A stretch of DNA of 64,000 bases, from assembly GCA_940671915.1 (NCBI GenBank), contig CALNVZ010002974.1, positions 38,892,799 through 38,956,798 of the forward strand, given 5' to 3'. Below are positions 1-10,374 of the stretch, in pieces. Below the pieces are notes generated by a model. That model saw nothing but the letters and a program-made list of their open reading frames with translations, did no database searches and had not been told where the DNA came from. A program made the position numbers and the translations under genes. Origin of the DNA: Paracentrotus lividus. Taxonomy: Eukaryota; Echinodermata; Echinoidea; Camarodonta; Echinidae. Numbering within the stretch: position 1 is the stretch's first letter; the number at the start of each line of letters is the position of its first letter.

Positions 1-492
1 ACTTCCAAGGTCAAGTCTCCTATGGAGAGAGTTAATTACAAACAGCAATTGCACAGCAATCAAATGAAATATCAATTAATAGTATTTAGTTCTATGCACA
101 AAGCAGCACCTTTCTGTTGGGTCTGTTCACATTATAAAAGAGCAATGGGCACATACATTTCCAAACGTTATAGTTGATCATGTTTGATAAGTTTAACAGA
201 TATTCCTCCATTATGTAGCAAAAGCCCTTTAGTACTTTAGTTTTGAGGAGTGACGTTTATTTTTTTACCATACAATATAAACAGTGGAAAAACACGTAAT
301 TAGTAGAATAGGATGATAAAAGCATAAACATATGATGGATCATAACTTGCATTAAATTTATGTAGGCCTATGTCAATTGAGAGATAATATTGTGGTTGTA
401 TATAATTCCAACAATGCTTAAAAGATTTTCATCTTTTTTCAAATATGTCTATAAATGTAATCTCAATGAAATATTTCATTGCGCAGATGTTG

Positions 493-570
493 TACATACA
501 TGTACGTGTAGCAAGAAGCATCCTCACGATACATGTACATACATGTACGTGTAGCAAGAAGCATCCTCAC
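493..570 (+). repeat. 35-bp direct duplication
   Basis: A 35-bp sequence rich in TACATG and ending in GCATCCTCAC occurs at 493-527 and again, identical as read, at 536-570. The 8-bp gap between copies is also ACATGT-like. This is a recent local duplication inside an ACATGT microsatellite context. Confidence 0.9.
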
Positions 571-1130
571 TGTCTAAACACAGCCATATCTTTGCATGAA
601 AACACTAGTCAGATGGACAGACCGATTCACACAGCAGCCACGTGAACAACACAGACATGATAGACAGAGCCCATTGATGCATTTGTAAATATGATCACAA
701 TACATGTAGTGCAATAGCTTGAACCATATCACAGGCATGATACAATGTATCATTGCAGCTTGGATTTCATACAGTGATTGAATTACTATATTTCCCTGTA
801 TACATGCTCTGTGCTTAGTCTGTATGCATGTACATGTACATGTACAGTACAAGCCAATTCAATATCAAGTCATTCCATATTTAATATTATTTTCATTCAT
901 AATCATAAGGCAGAAAACATCATTATTAGATATTTTGATGTGTGCAAATCATAAAACATGTATTTGGTATTACCATGTAGGTACATACATATCACATTGA
1001 TTGATTTCAAATTTCAATTCATTTCTAATTGCAGATTTTATGACAGTATCATAAATACATGTATGTACATGTAGCTCAAAATGTATTCAGTCTACATGGT
1101 GTAAAGTGCAAATGTCAAACACTATTTGCA

Positions 1131-1271
1131 ATGGCAGATCCGGGATTTGAAAACAGGGAGGGGGGGGGGGCCACAGCCTGAAAATGTGAAAAATATGGGG
1201 CGCAGCCAAAATTTTCGTCAATGAGTGGTTTTCCAAGGGGGGGGGGGGCATTCTCCGCGCCCCCGCCACTG
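1131..1271. repeat. Short inverted-repeat element, GGCGGATCC family, copy 1
   Basis: The left end reads ATGGCAGATCCGGGATTTG. The right end, reverse-complemented, begins TCAGTGGCGGGGGCG. The interior has two long G runs. Related elements with better preserved ends lie at 5252-5405 and 7967-8140, so this is read as a decayed non-autonomous DNA element. There is no coding content. Confidence 0.55.
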
Positions 1272-2145
1272 ATTTGAAGTATGTATACAGACATGTATGT
1301 CAACAAAATACACATACCCAGTAATTCACAATGAAGCAATAACTTCAATACTAACCATTCTTAAACACTCAACGATAAGTCTTCATCAAAATATTGATGC
1401 CAGCATCCCAAAATCCCCCATCAGCTTGAAGCTGGCTTTGTTTTTTAATTGGATTGGGCATGTAATTAGAGAGAGATCTCGATCTCATTATGCTGTCCAA
1501 CTAGTCTCCATCATTAGATAGATTCAGGACGGCCATCTGTAATTGATTTCCCATGTGATGATGAGGATGAGATTTGGAACCGATTTTGACTGGTTATCAT
1601 CCACCTATTAGCGAGGATGGATGAGGGTGGGTGGGGCTACTATCAGGAAATGAAAATAGAGACACTATAGTTTGGCAAGCATACATGTAGTGCATTATTC
1701 TATTTATTTCAGTTTGTTCCTCAATTTCAATTTAATAATTAATCTGATTCAATGATATTTGCTCCAAATGCTGCAAATTCCATATCTAACTACAACCCTC
1801 GACTTACCCTACCCTAAACTTATAAACATAAAACCCTATTGCAAACCTTAGCCTACAATGCAACCCTACTATGAAATATAGCCTATAGCCTGGAGTAATT
1901 GTTGCAGGAGCAATGTTGTGTCCCCCAAGTTACACTGACTCCAGGGCAATCTGAAGCATGTCATTTTTTTTTCTTCTGGTTCTTCCTATTGACAGTTGAT
2001 TCTCCAAATTCTACTTTATGGACAATCAACCAAATTAAATCATAGTTGCTTTTCTCATGTGGACACAGAATGTTTATTTGTACATTCTTTGAATGATGGA
2101 AACCAAGCTAGAAGAACATAACCTGAATACAATATATATTGTTTG

Positions 2146-2169
2146 CCCCCCCCCCCCCCCCCCCCCCCC
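2146..2169. repeat. Poly-C run (24 bp)
   Basis: An uninterrupted run of C. Similar C/G homopolymers recur across the window and are often inside or beside short transposable elements. Length may be unreliable in an assembly. Confidence 0.85.
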
Positions 2170-2816
2170 AACTCATAAGAGGAATAATAATTATGAATAT
2201 TCAGGGCCCATTAAATAAAGTTCAAGTTAACTAAAACATAGAAAAAATGTAGAGGCATACATGTAGAGGTTTAGTAACTTGAAAACAAAGCAATGCATTA
2301 CATGAAGAGGTCAGACCTGAAGAGAGAAGAAGATCTCAATGATAACAAATAGAAGAAACTAAGCAAGAAATATTCCAAGATGGAAGTACCTAACATCATC
2401 AGTAGGCCCCATCCGTAAATAATTCATGCAATCATGCTTACTATTGGCCTTCTAGAAACTCCCCTAGTGAACGGTGACTCATAGACTTTACCTGCCAGCC
2501 TGCAGAAAGAGGATTGTTTTCTAATTCCTTGCACTACAACTTAGCACAACAAATTGTGATAAATCAGGCACAAACGTGCAATGTACAACCTTCGCCCCTC
2601 TGCGCTGTCAGAAGTACTCCCTCAACTCAATCAAGAGAAAGCACTACTTCAAGATAAACTCGAGTTGCAGTGATCATCATCATCACAAAATATATTCTTA
2701 CAGAATCAAACTACTGTGGAGGTGAATGGACACTACAATGTATTAGAATTACACAAGTTTTTCCTTTTCTACATGTAGCCTACATGTATAGTACTACTGT
2801 GAGCAATAGTACAAGC

Positions 2817-2889
2817 ATGGATCTTAATAATTTAGATAAACAGATTTATTAATAAGATCCATGGTCCAATAAATCTGTTTATCTAAATG
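2817..2889. repeat. Overlapping double inverted repeat
   Basis: Two inverted repeats are interleaved. CATGGATCTTA at the left pairs with TAAGATCCATG. TTTAGATAAACAGATTTA pairs with TAAATCTGTTTATCTAAA further right. The first pair spans about 2817-2863 and the second about 2831-2888, so two alternative hairpins compete for the same strand. Confidence 0.8.
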
Positions 2890-2935
2890 TAAAATTTGTA
2901 TCTCAAAGCAGAAAGATGTTAATTCAGAAATGACA

Positions 2936-3127
2936 TACTGTATAAGTGGTTATTTTCGCGGTGACTTTATTTTCGCAAGTCCGTCATCGCGAAAATTTCC
3001 ACTTCACTACAAGGATATTAGTAATGAAGTCATCACCAAAATCGCAAAATTTTGCTCTCGCGAAAATCCCCAACTAGTCCTAAATCGCGAAAATATCTGT
3101 ATGCAAAAATATTGGCTTATATACAGT
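2936..3127 (+). repeat. CGCGAAAA-rich short element, copy 1
   Basis: It begins TACTGTATAAGTGG and ends near an inverted TATACAGTG, so the ends form a weak ACTGTATA inverted repeat. The body has repeated CGCGAAAAT. A closely similar copy lies at 54300-54509 and a diverged relative at 51368-51580. Its right end is interrupted by the 3124-4009 palindromic element. Confidence 0.75.
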
Positions 3128-4009
3128 GTGTCCCACAAAAAATGCTAATGGCCTTTTAGATGGGTATAACATTAAAACTACAATATTATATTATTTATAT
3201 CTCTACACCCGTAAACTAAAATTCATTTTCTGTAACCGGATGAAATTTTATGTGATATGGTCCAATAATCACAAAGATATGAGCATTTTTTCATCACACA
3301 TCAGGAAACCGCTCCATCCAAGTTTTATATTAAGTAGTACCGGGTACATCAAATACAAGAAACCAAAATTTGATCATTAATAATTTGAAAAATATTTCAT
3401 TAGTGATTATGAAATTTATATCACTGTAAAGTGCAACTCATTACCATTCTAATGATATGTCCCTCAGCTCACCAATATCACGCATCGCTGAACCCCATTG
3501 TTCTGAAAAAGTCATGCAAAATTGTGAGTGTTCACTTTCATGCTCCTTGAGATGCGTTATTCAAATGTGCCCAACTTTGATCATCGATGAGCGTGAAAGT
3601 GAACCACTCACAACTTTGCAAGACATATTTAAAACAATGGGGTTCAGTGATATATGATATTGGTGAGCTGAGAGATGTATCATTAAAATGGTAATGAGTT
3701 GCACTTTACAGTGATATAAGTTTCATAATCACTACTGAAATATTTATCAAAGTATTAATGGTCAAACTTGGGTTTTTTTTATTCGACACACCCGGTACTA
3801 CTCGATACAAACTTATATGGAGAGGTTTCCTGGTGTGTGATGAAAAAATGCTCATATCTTTGTGATTCTTGGACCATATCACGTAAAATTTCATCCAGTT
3901 GTGGAAAACAAATTGTAGTTCACGGGTGTAAAGATATAAACAATATATGTTGTAATTTTAATATTATACCCACCTAAAGTGCCATTAGCATTTTTTGTGG
4001 GACACACTG
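3124..4009. mobile_element. Full-length palindromic mariner-like element
   Basis: The element starts CAGTGTGTCCCACAAAAAA and ends with its reverse complement, flanked by TA on both sides (3122-3123 and 4010-4011). That is the target duplication expected for Tc1/mariner elements. The arms pair essentially all the way to a centre near 3567, with scattered mismatches and small indels, so the whole 886 bp is one long inverted repeat. It has no transposase frame and is a non-autonomous foldback form. Its transcript could form a very long hairpin. Confidence 0.85.
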
Positions 4010-4691
4010 TACAGTACATGCACATTATCAACAAATATTCATAAATGCTCATTCCTTTGTGTACATATGTAGGCCTACATGAATATAACTTTTGTAATAA
4101 AAACATGTATGGACTTCCTGAAGTTTGTTTCTGTGCATACTGCAGGTAGCCTACATGTACATTGTAAATAGGAAATAAGGAAGTGACTGCAAACAATAGC
4201 TACAAATGTAGGCCTATTCATATCAGGTTCCTTGTACATTGTGTTCAAACACTAAATGCTCTGAAAGCAGTCATCTACTTGAATATAAGTTTTATGTTGT
4301 TTATTAAATGTTTTAATAATATAAAGACAAATGGAAAAACAGGATTTAAATATTGACACAAAATATTTAATGAACTGGAGGTTTGTTGATAAAAATATTA
4401 ACATGTAATGGGGAATGCTAGTCAAAAAATGTATTGAAGGGATCTGGGGTAAAATAGCGAAGAAATTCACACACAGATTTTGAATTGAAGAAAATTATGC
4501 ATATTCGGAAATACCTCTTGAATTGAAATCTCAGGGCTTGACATATTCCAGAAGTTTGTGGCTTTAATGTTCAAGTGATTACTACTTTAATAGGAAAGGG
4601 ATCTTAGGTGAAGTAGTACTAACAGGCCTGATGATCAACTACTAGACAGATGCTCTGGTGGTCTAATGTAAGCAGGTGCATAGTTTTTGTT

Positions 4692-4816
4692 AATGAGCAA
4701 TGAAAATAGGGTTCCATCAGGATTCGAACCCTAGACCTCCTGATTACTACATGTAGACAGGCGCTCAACCAGCTGAGCTATGGCAAACTCATGGAATGCC
4801 ATTTTCTTTGCTCATT
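4692..4816 (-). mobile_element. tRNA-like element with terminal inverted repeats, copy 1
   Basis: On the minus strand the core (4711-4788) has an A-box-like TAGCTCAGCTGG and a B-box GGTTCGAATCC, the internal RNA polymerase III promoter of tRNAs. The acceptor ends do not pair properly, so this is not a working tRNA gene. The core is enclosed by AATGAGCAA on one side and TTGCTCATT on the other. A second copy lies at 31765-31854. It is probably a tRNA-derived SINE or a hairpin element that captured a tRNA-like core. Confidence 0.7.
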
Positions 4817-5251
4817 TGTTTATATTAGGCCTATATATTCCTGGTCATTTTCCTTCGTTGTTCAAATTCAAGGTAAATGTACATACAATTTTAATAGTTA
4901 CATGTAGTATGGCCCTATAGGGCAGTAGCAAAATATCTAACTTCTTTCAATGATCCCACAATATATTTCCAGAAGTTTTGTTGCTGGGGAAAGTTTGGTA
5001 GAGAATTGAGAGGAGTAGAGAAGGGAATGAGAGGTCGTAAGGTGAGCCAATGAAGGCAGGAAACCTGAGGGGGAGTAGCAGGAAATTTCAGAGGAAGACG
5101 CTCGACTATGTGCTAACATTGCGACAAGCAAGCTCATATCAGAGTAGACAGCAGACAGTTGAACGCAGCAGAGTGATATGCATTCAAAGCTCAAATGGAC
5201 CTAATATAGTGCACTTTAAATGATTTGATTCAAGGCAGAAACTATTTATTC

Positions 5252-5405
5252 TGCAGTGGCGGATCCAGGCAGGGGCACAGGGGATGCATGCTCTCCTAAA
5301 ATTTGAAGACCACTCATTGACTCTACATGTTGAAATCACAAATAGTTTTTGGCGCCCCCCCCCCCCACTCCTCCCAATTTTCACATTCTGGACCCGCCAT
5401 TGTAC
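5252..5405. repeat. Short inverted-repeat element, GGCGGATCC family, copy 2
   Basis: The left end reads GCAGTGGCGGATCCAGG. The right end, reverse-complemented, reads GTACAATGGCGGGTCCAG. The ends are imperfect inverted repeats and the interior contains a C run. It belongs to the same family as 1131-1271 and 7967-8140. Confidence 0.65.
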
Positions 5406-7044
5406 TAGGACAGTCCAAGTTTATTTGGAAGGAACATCTTTGAAATTCATGTTGTAATAATATTCTATGAATTCACACTATATTTGAAAAGGATTCTATA
5501 ATAGAAAATGGATTTTGTGAGGGATAGGCATACATGTACATGTAGGCCCTGCATCTACATAGGTATAACATGTGTACATGGATCTAATTATGCAGTTTTC
5601 AAACCCGCAAACCCAACATATTTTAAAGTGTTTAATTTGTTTTCACAAATTTATGTACCTACAATGTGTAAATTGTTAGCGTATCAAACGTAAATGGTGT
5701 TTTACACCATTGGGAAGTTAAATCTAAGACAAGGAGTTTATTTATTTGTCTCCAAAGGTAGACACACATGCAACTGCAGTGTGAAAAATCGAAGCCAGAC
5801 AGCTATGAAAAGTTAGTTGTCTTTAGTGTATATTAGTGAAAAATTCAAACATTTTCGAACACTTTCGAACACTTTCAATGATGTCATTTCAATTACATTC
5901 AAGTTTGCGAAAATATTGATTCGGGTGATTCATACTTGTGTATATCCTCAGATTTCAGGTGTTTTTCCACATATAATGTATTAGCTGAACAAACATACTT
6001 TGATTGGGGGCAAGCACTTTTGTGACTTTTATCTATGCTCAAGAGTATGCTATGTACATGTAGTCCTTGGAGAAAGACTTTACGAGACTAGTCTAAGAAG
6101 TAAATTGCAGTAATACAAATGATCAAGAACTGATCTATACAATCCAAAAGAGTCTAAATTATATTTGAGGTCAAGTCTATTTGATCTTGGCTACTTCCTG
6201 TTAATTTACACAATTAACCAATGATTTCCTACGACACTTTGACAGGACCCCGGGACACTTACAACAATCCACTGAGGTTTCAAATTGCTTGCCAAATACA
6301 GATAGTGCCAGGATAAAAACAATGCACAGCGGTGCATGTTACATACAGTGTACATATAAAACTGTGCAGAGAAATACACAACATTATGAATTGTAATAGG
6401 TAGTGTACAGCATAGAAATTGTTGGAGCCTGTTCGTTCATACTTTCATATCCACTGCAATCTTTTAGACATTTGTAACATTGTCATTTATTTTCCAATTT
6501 CTATAATTTCCTATCTTTACTTTAATACTGTATAATGTTTTTCTCAGGGGCAGGACAGGGAGAGGAGTCTCAGCCCCCACCTTTTTCAGCAAATGTGTCC
6601 AAAACACAAAAATTGCCAAATGTTGTGATTTGTTTTCATATTCAGCTCCCCCCCCCCCCATTTAAAAATGCTCTGTACCCCCAGTTCTCAGATGTATTTT
6701 AATTTCAGTGTTAGTTTATTATATGTGAGGAAAAAACGAAATGCCTAAATCTACATTAATTTCTTATATCCCCAGGCATTGGTCTTTGCTTTGTAAATAA
6801 GTAAATCCTCGTTAGATTTTCATGAAAATTAAATAAATTTTTTTTTTTTTAATTGCGATTTGCAATCTTTTCTATGCTTTTGTTTACTTTTTTGTTCACC
6901 TTTATTGCTTCATATATATGTCACAAAATTCCTCAAAGCCCTTACAAAGATTATCACTTCTACAGTAACATTTAGTGATGTCGATGTGTAAGTGAGTAGA
7001 TCTACATGTAAGTGCCAACCTTTAAATTCACATCTAGAATTCTT

Positions 7045-7133
7045 TTAACCCGTTGGGGACTGAGCCCAAATATATTCGGGCTGAGGTCTATAGGAAATGT
7101 CTGTTATAGCCAAATCAGCTCGTCTCAGGTTAA
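7045..7133 (+). repeat. TTAACCC-ended short element, copy 1
   Basis: It begins TTAACCCGTTGGGGACTGAG, contains AATCAGCTCGTCT and ends GGTTAA, so the ends are short inverted repeats. A related copy lies at 21279-21365 within an FBXO43 intron. This is a small non-autonomous element of about 90 bp with no coding content. Confidence 0.65.
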
Positions 7134-7966
7134 ACTTTGACAGGTTTTTGTCAATTTTCTCTGATATATTTCTCTCACATGAAAATAAACTTAATTTCCT
7201 TGTGGATTTTCCCTTTAAAGACTGGAAAACAATTGACACAGCGAACACTTTAATGTGAATTATCTACTGTATTGACAATATCAATGACCAATAATCCTTT
7301 TTCATGAAACAATATTCAAATGTCGCTAATAGAAGTTATAAGATAATAATCAATAATATCATTTAATATACATGTACAGCGCTTCATACTGTCGTTTCTA
7401 TGTGCCCTGGTGGTCGAGTTAACTTAGATCAAGAGAAGAACAAAATAAAATAAATTAATTTATTTTAATCTTTTCTCAAGACGAGCTTATTATTTTGTGT
7501 TGCAAAAACTGAAAAGCGGCCATGTCTACAAACTAACCATTTTTTGCAGTTTTAGACTTTAGACAAAATAAATTTAAAATTGTTAGGGTACAAAACTTGC
7601 CATAAATTTTTAATAATGTCTCACACTGTAGGAAATCTACAGTAAAAAAGTCAAAGTATACCCAGTTGTTGTGTGTCCGGACGGGTTGTTTGTCCGGACA
7701 AAACGGCACTTTTAGGAGCTTTGTGATCATTATTTCATTACTCAATTGAAAATGATATTAGACAATATAACAGAGCACAAATATTCACAAATATTTTTGC
7801 TATTTACTGCACAAATTTTGAGAAAATCCAGAGCAAAAGATAATGTTTTTTTTTAAGTGTCCGGACAACGGACCCCCCCATCCTACTACTAGAGTCTACT
7901 AACAAGTTAGCTTGCTTGCAAAATTGCTATCTTTTCCAGACACCCAGTAAACTATTCAGACACTGG

Positions 7967-8140
7967 CAGTGGCAGATCCAGGATTTGGAAATGAAGGAGG
8001 TGCAAAAGCTACATTTGAAAATAGAGAGAAAACGAATCAAGAAGAGAGAAAAGAGAAAAGAAAAAGATGATCAATCATTGGAGGCGTACGCGCCCCCTGG
8101 GCCTGGCCCCTTGCGCTCCCGCCTCCTGGATCTGCCACTA
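7967..8140. repeat. Short inverted-repeat element, GGCGGATCC family, copy 3
   Basis: The ends are a perfect 16-bp inverted repeat: AGTGGCAGATCCAGGA at the left and TCCTGGATCTGCCACT at the right. The interior is A/G-rich. This is the best preserved of three family members in the first 8 kb. It lies about 180 bp downstream of the ASAP exon donor, inside the intron. Confidence 0.8.
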
Positions 8141-8323
8141 CTTTTTAGTCATTATTTAGACTTTATCTAACTCTTTACCTCTTTACTGGAATCTAATGTT
8201 AGATGTAACCTAAGTTATATACCTAACTCTCTGGCAAGCAAGCTGTGTAGACCCTACTACTGTAACACTGTATGTAAGACTAAGAACAGGCCTAATAATA
8301 TTTTGAGAATTCAATCACCCCAC

Positions 8324-8449
8324 CTCCTCCAATGCGGAAACGACATTTCGACAGGCTCCCATCCTTGCCACAAAGTTCGATGTCGTCGGCGAACTGATGT
8401 CATCTGTGGTCTCCGCCAAGAACTCGGCCACGGTGATTGTGTCCGGCAT
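8324..8449 (-). CDS. ASAP1: ASAP-family Arf GTPase-activating protein, first coding exon
   Basis: The minus-strand frame encodes 42 residues beginning MPDTITVAEF, then an AETTDD stretch, SPTTSNF and CRNVVSALEE. This matches the N-terminus of vertebrate ASAP1/ASAP2 as I recall it, where MPDQISVSEF is followed by a similar SPTTS segment and CRNTV. These residues precede the BAR domain. ASAP proteins curve membranes through BAR and PH domains and stimulate GTP hydrolysis by Arf, acting at focal adhesions and podosomes. An in-frame TGA lies 48 bases upstream of the ATG, so the start is fixed. A GTGGGG donor follows the final GAG. The ETTDD and SPTTS residues favour ASAP1 over ASAP2, but an unduplicated ancestor is equally possible. 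The remaining exons lie outside the window. Confidence 0.8.
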
Positions 8450-8762
8450 GATGTCCACATTAGAAATTGCACTATAAATGAGAGAAATCCGTCAATTTTT
8501 CCAATATTTATGATGCTTCCTGTTCTATTTCGCACACAATAATCTCAGTTCAGCTCTCGATCTCCATCATCAGCGCTGAATTCGATTCTTGCATGTCTAG
8601 CACAAAACCCCTAGATGGCGCTGTGCATTTTTTGTGGAGCCAGAGAGCTGAGTTGCACAAAAAAGTAATGTGGATGCGGCCGCCTCCTCCTATTCATAGC
8701 GCAAAAAAAGGGGGGGGGAGAAACGAAAAGAAGTAGACGCAGAGGAAGAAGAGGAAGCGTAT
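8450..8762 (-). promoter_or_regulatory. ASAP 5' UTR and promoter-proximal region
   Basis: This is the sequence immediately upstream, in minus-strand sense, of the ASAP start codon. It has an in-frame stop just before the ATG and locally GC-rich patches with CGGCCGCC near 8680. No TATA box was identified and the transcription start cannot be placed. The region is bounded upstream by the polypyrimidine tract. Confidence 0.4.
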
Positions 8763-9440
8763 TTGTCCCCTAACTCTCTTTCTCACTCCCTCCCCTTTCT
8801 TGTCTATCTATTTCTCTCTCTCCCCCCCCCCTCCTTGTATTTCTCATTCTCTCTCTCCCCTTCCTTGTCTTTCTCTCTCTCCTTATTGTTTATCTTTCTC
8901 TTCTTTTCATTCTCTAACTTTCCTTGTCCCCTAATTCTAACTAACTTTCTCACTCCCTCCCCTTCCTTGTCTTTCTTCATAGTACTCTTTCATCATTCTT
9001 TATCCCTTTCACTCTCTAACTTTCCTTGTCCCCTAACTCTCTTTTTCACTTTCTCCCCCTTCTTGCCTTTCTCCTTCTCTCCTCACTTTATTGTCTTTCA
9101 CTCTCACTCTCTTCCCCTTTCTTACTCTATCCTCTTCCTTGTCCTTCTCTTTCTTACTCTTTCCTCTTCCTTTTATTTCTCTTTCTTAGTCTCTCCCCTC
9201 CCTTATCTTTCTATTTCTTACTCTCTCCTCAGCCTTCCTTTCCATTTTCATTCTATAAACTTCCTTGTCCCCTAATTATCTTTCTCCTCACTCTCTCCCT
9301 TTTTGTTTTTGTTTTTCTCATCACCTCTTTAGTCCATCTCGCCATTTCCTTATTATCAAACTCTTTTCCCCTCTCTATCTTTCTCCTTTCACACTCACTT
9401 TTCTTTCCTCTTCTCATCCCCTCACCGTCTTTCTTTTTCT
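8763..9440. repeat. 680-bp polypyrimidine tract (polypurine on minus)
   Basis: The plus strand is almost entirely C and T with very few purines. Within it, degenerate units around TTCCTTGTCCCCTAA recur several times with TCTCACTCCCTCCCC, so it grew by tandem duplication. The open frames through it translate to low-complexity Ser/Leu/Phe and are not genes. It sits directly upstream of the ASAP 5' end. Confidence 0.85.
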
Positions 9441-9880
9441 CCGTGATATACACAATATGCTAAGATTGGCACTCACATATTTGGTGATTAAAATAGGTGA
9501 TTCTAAGATGTTGTTACTTTTGTTTATACTGTTATTTGTTTGTTTGTTTTGTTTTTGTTTTTGTTTCCTGTACGATACGGTACTTAATTTTTTATCTGTA
9601 ATACAGGATGCGTAATCCAGTCAAGTTATAAGTCTTGGTTCTTGAACCCCTTCTGGCATCACTTCAGGATCACCATCGGTCACCAAAATATTGTTTATTT
9701 TTTAATGTTGAAAAGCTATGAAATGTTGTCTAAATGTTCCTAACAACACAGCAAGGAATGACCAAGATAATAATCAAGGCAATTTGATAGAAAGTAAGAT
9801 GAAAATTAAGATAGTCCACTTGTGTAATAACAAGGTGCTCATGACGAAGCCAAATATGTCATTTTAATGAAAGCTTAATA
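9441..9880. other. Intergenic, nothing recognised
   Basis: AT-rich sequence between the pyrimidine tract and the TA-repeat hairpin. A T/G-rich stretch with TGTTTGTTTG lies near 9535-9570. No exon, repeat family or RNA gene was recognised. Confidence 0.5.
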
Positions 9881-9883
9881 GAT

Positions 9884-10112
9884 ATACATATATATATATA
9901 TCCAAGTGTGTGAAATCAGTTGAGGGTTTGATCCAAAAAGTGCTCGATGCCATTAGGGCAGAGCATTATAGGTGTACCTTTCTGCTTTCTGCTACTACTG
10001 GTTTCACGCTGGTGCGATCTTCAGGCAGACTAGTCTGCCTGAAGATCGCACCAGGTGAAACCAGTGGTAGCAGAAAACAGAAGGTACGCCTTATATATAT
10101 ATATATATTATA
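9884..10112. mobile_element. Hairpin element inside a (TA)n tract
   Basis: A near-perfect inverted repeat of about 60 bp per arm spans roughly 9971-10092, with a perfect centre GGCAGACTAGTCTGCC at 10024-10039. (TA)n runs flank both sides (9884-9900 and 10090-10112), as if the hairpin had inserted into a TA microsatellite. No loop is left between the arms. It has no coding content and may be a MITE that targets TA. Confidence 0.8.
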
Positions 10113-10299
10113 TATGTACCTATTTCGTCCTTAAGGCGAATTTCTTGTTTCCTCCTTTCAGATCGCCCCAACTAACCCTAGCCCTAACCCTATAGAATTG
10201 GTGTTAAGGGGAATTATTCGCCCTATAGAAATCGCTAAGGGGAATGCTGACTGAATAAAGCTATTCTTCTCAGTTCCCCTTAAGGCCCGTTTTAGTAAG

Positions 10300-10319
10300 A
10301 ATATATATATATAATAATA

Positions 10320-10367
<48 letters not shown>

Positions 10368-10374
10368 TCTCCCT
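10300..10374. repeat. (TA)n microsatellite
   Basis: A long alternating TA tract with a few AA/TT interruptions. Before it, 10120-10300 contains a partly inverted TTAAGGGGAA / TTCCCCTTAA pair and a short CTAACCCTAGCCCTAACCC stretch. Confidence 0.9.

Larger units (their letters stand above)
1..8323 (-). other. ASAP first intron (partial) and embedded repeats
   Basis: No further coding exon was recognised on either strand. The stretch lies downstream, in minus-strand sense, of the first coding exon of an ASAP-family gene, so it is inferred to be part of that gene's first intron. It holds several small inverted-repeat elements, a long palindrome at 3124-4009, a tRNA-like element at 4692-4816, ACATGT-rich microsatellite stretches and a poly-C run at 2146-2169. 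Open frames in this stretch are short and show no family motif. Confidence 0.5.

Noticed and set aside
4711..4788. A minus-strand tRNA gene
   Set aside because: A-box and B-box are present, but acceptor and T stems do not pair properly and the anticodon arm is abnormal; a second degenerate copy shows it is a repeat family.
8763..9615. Long plus-strand open frames of 116-170 codons
   Set aside because: They are low-complexity Ser/Leu/Phe/Pro translations of the polypyrimidine tract with no domain or splice context.
10170..10195. Telomere-like CTAACCCTAGCCCTAACCC (also near 32550 and 36890)
   Set aside because: Only a few degenerate units each, within small dispersed elements; not an interstitial telomere array.
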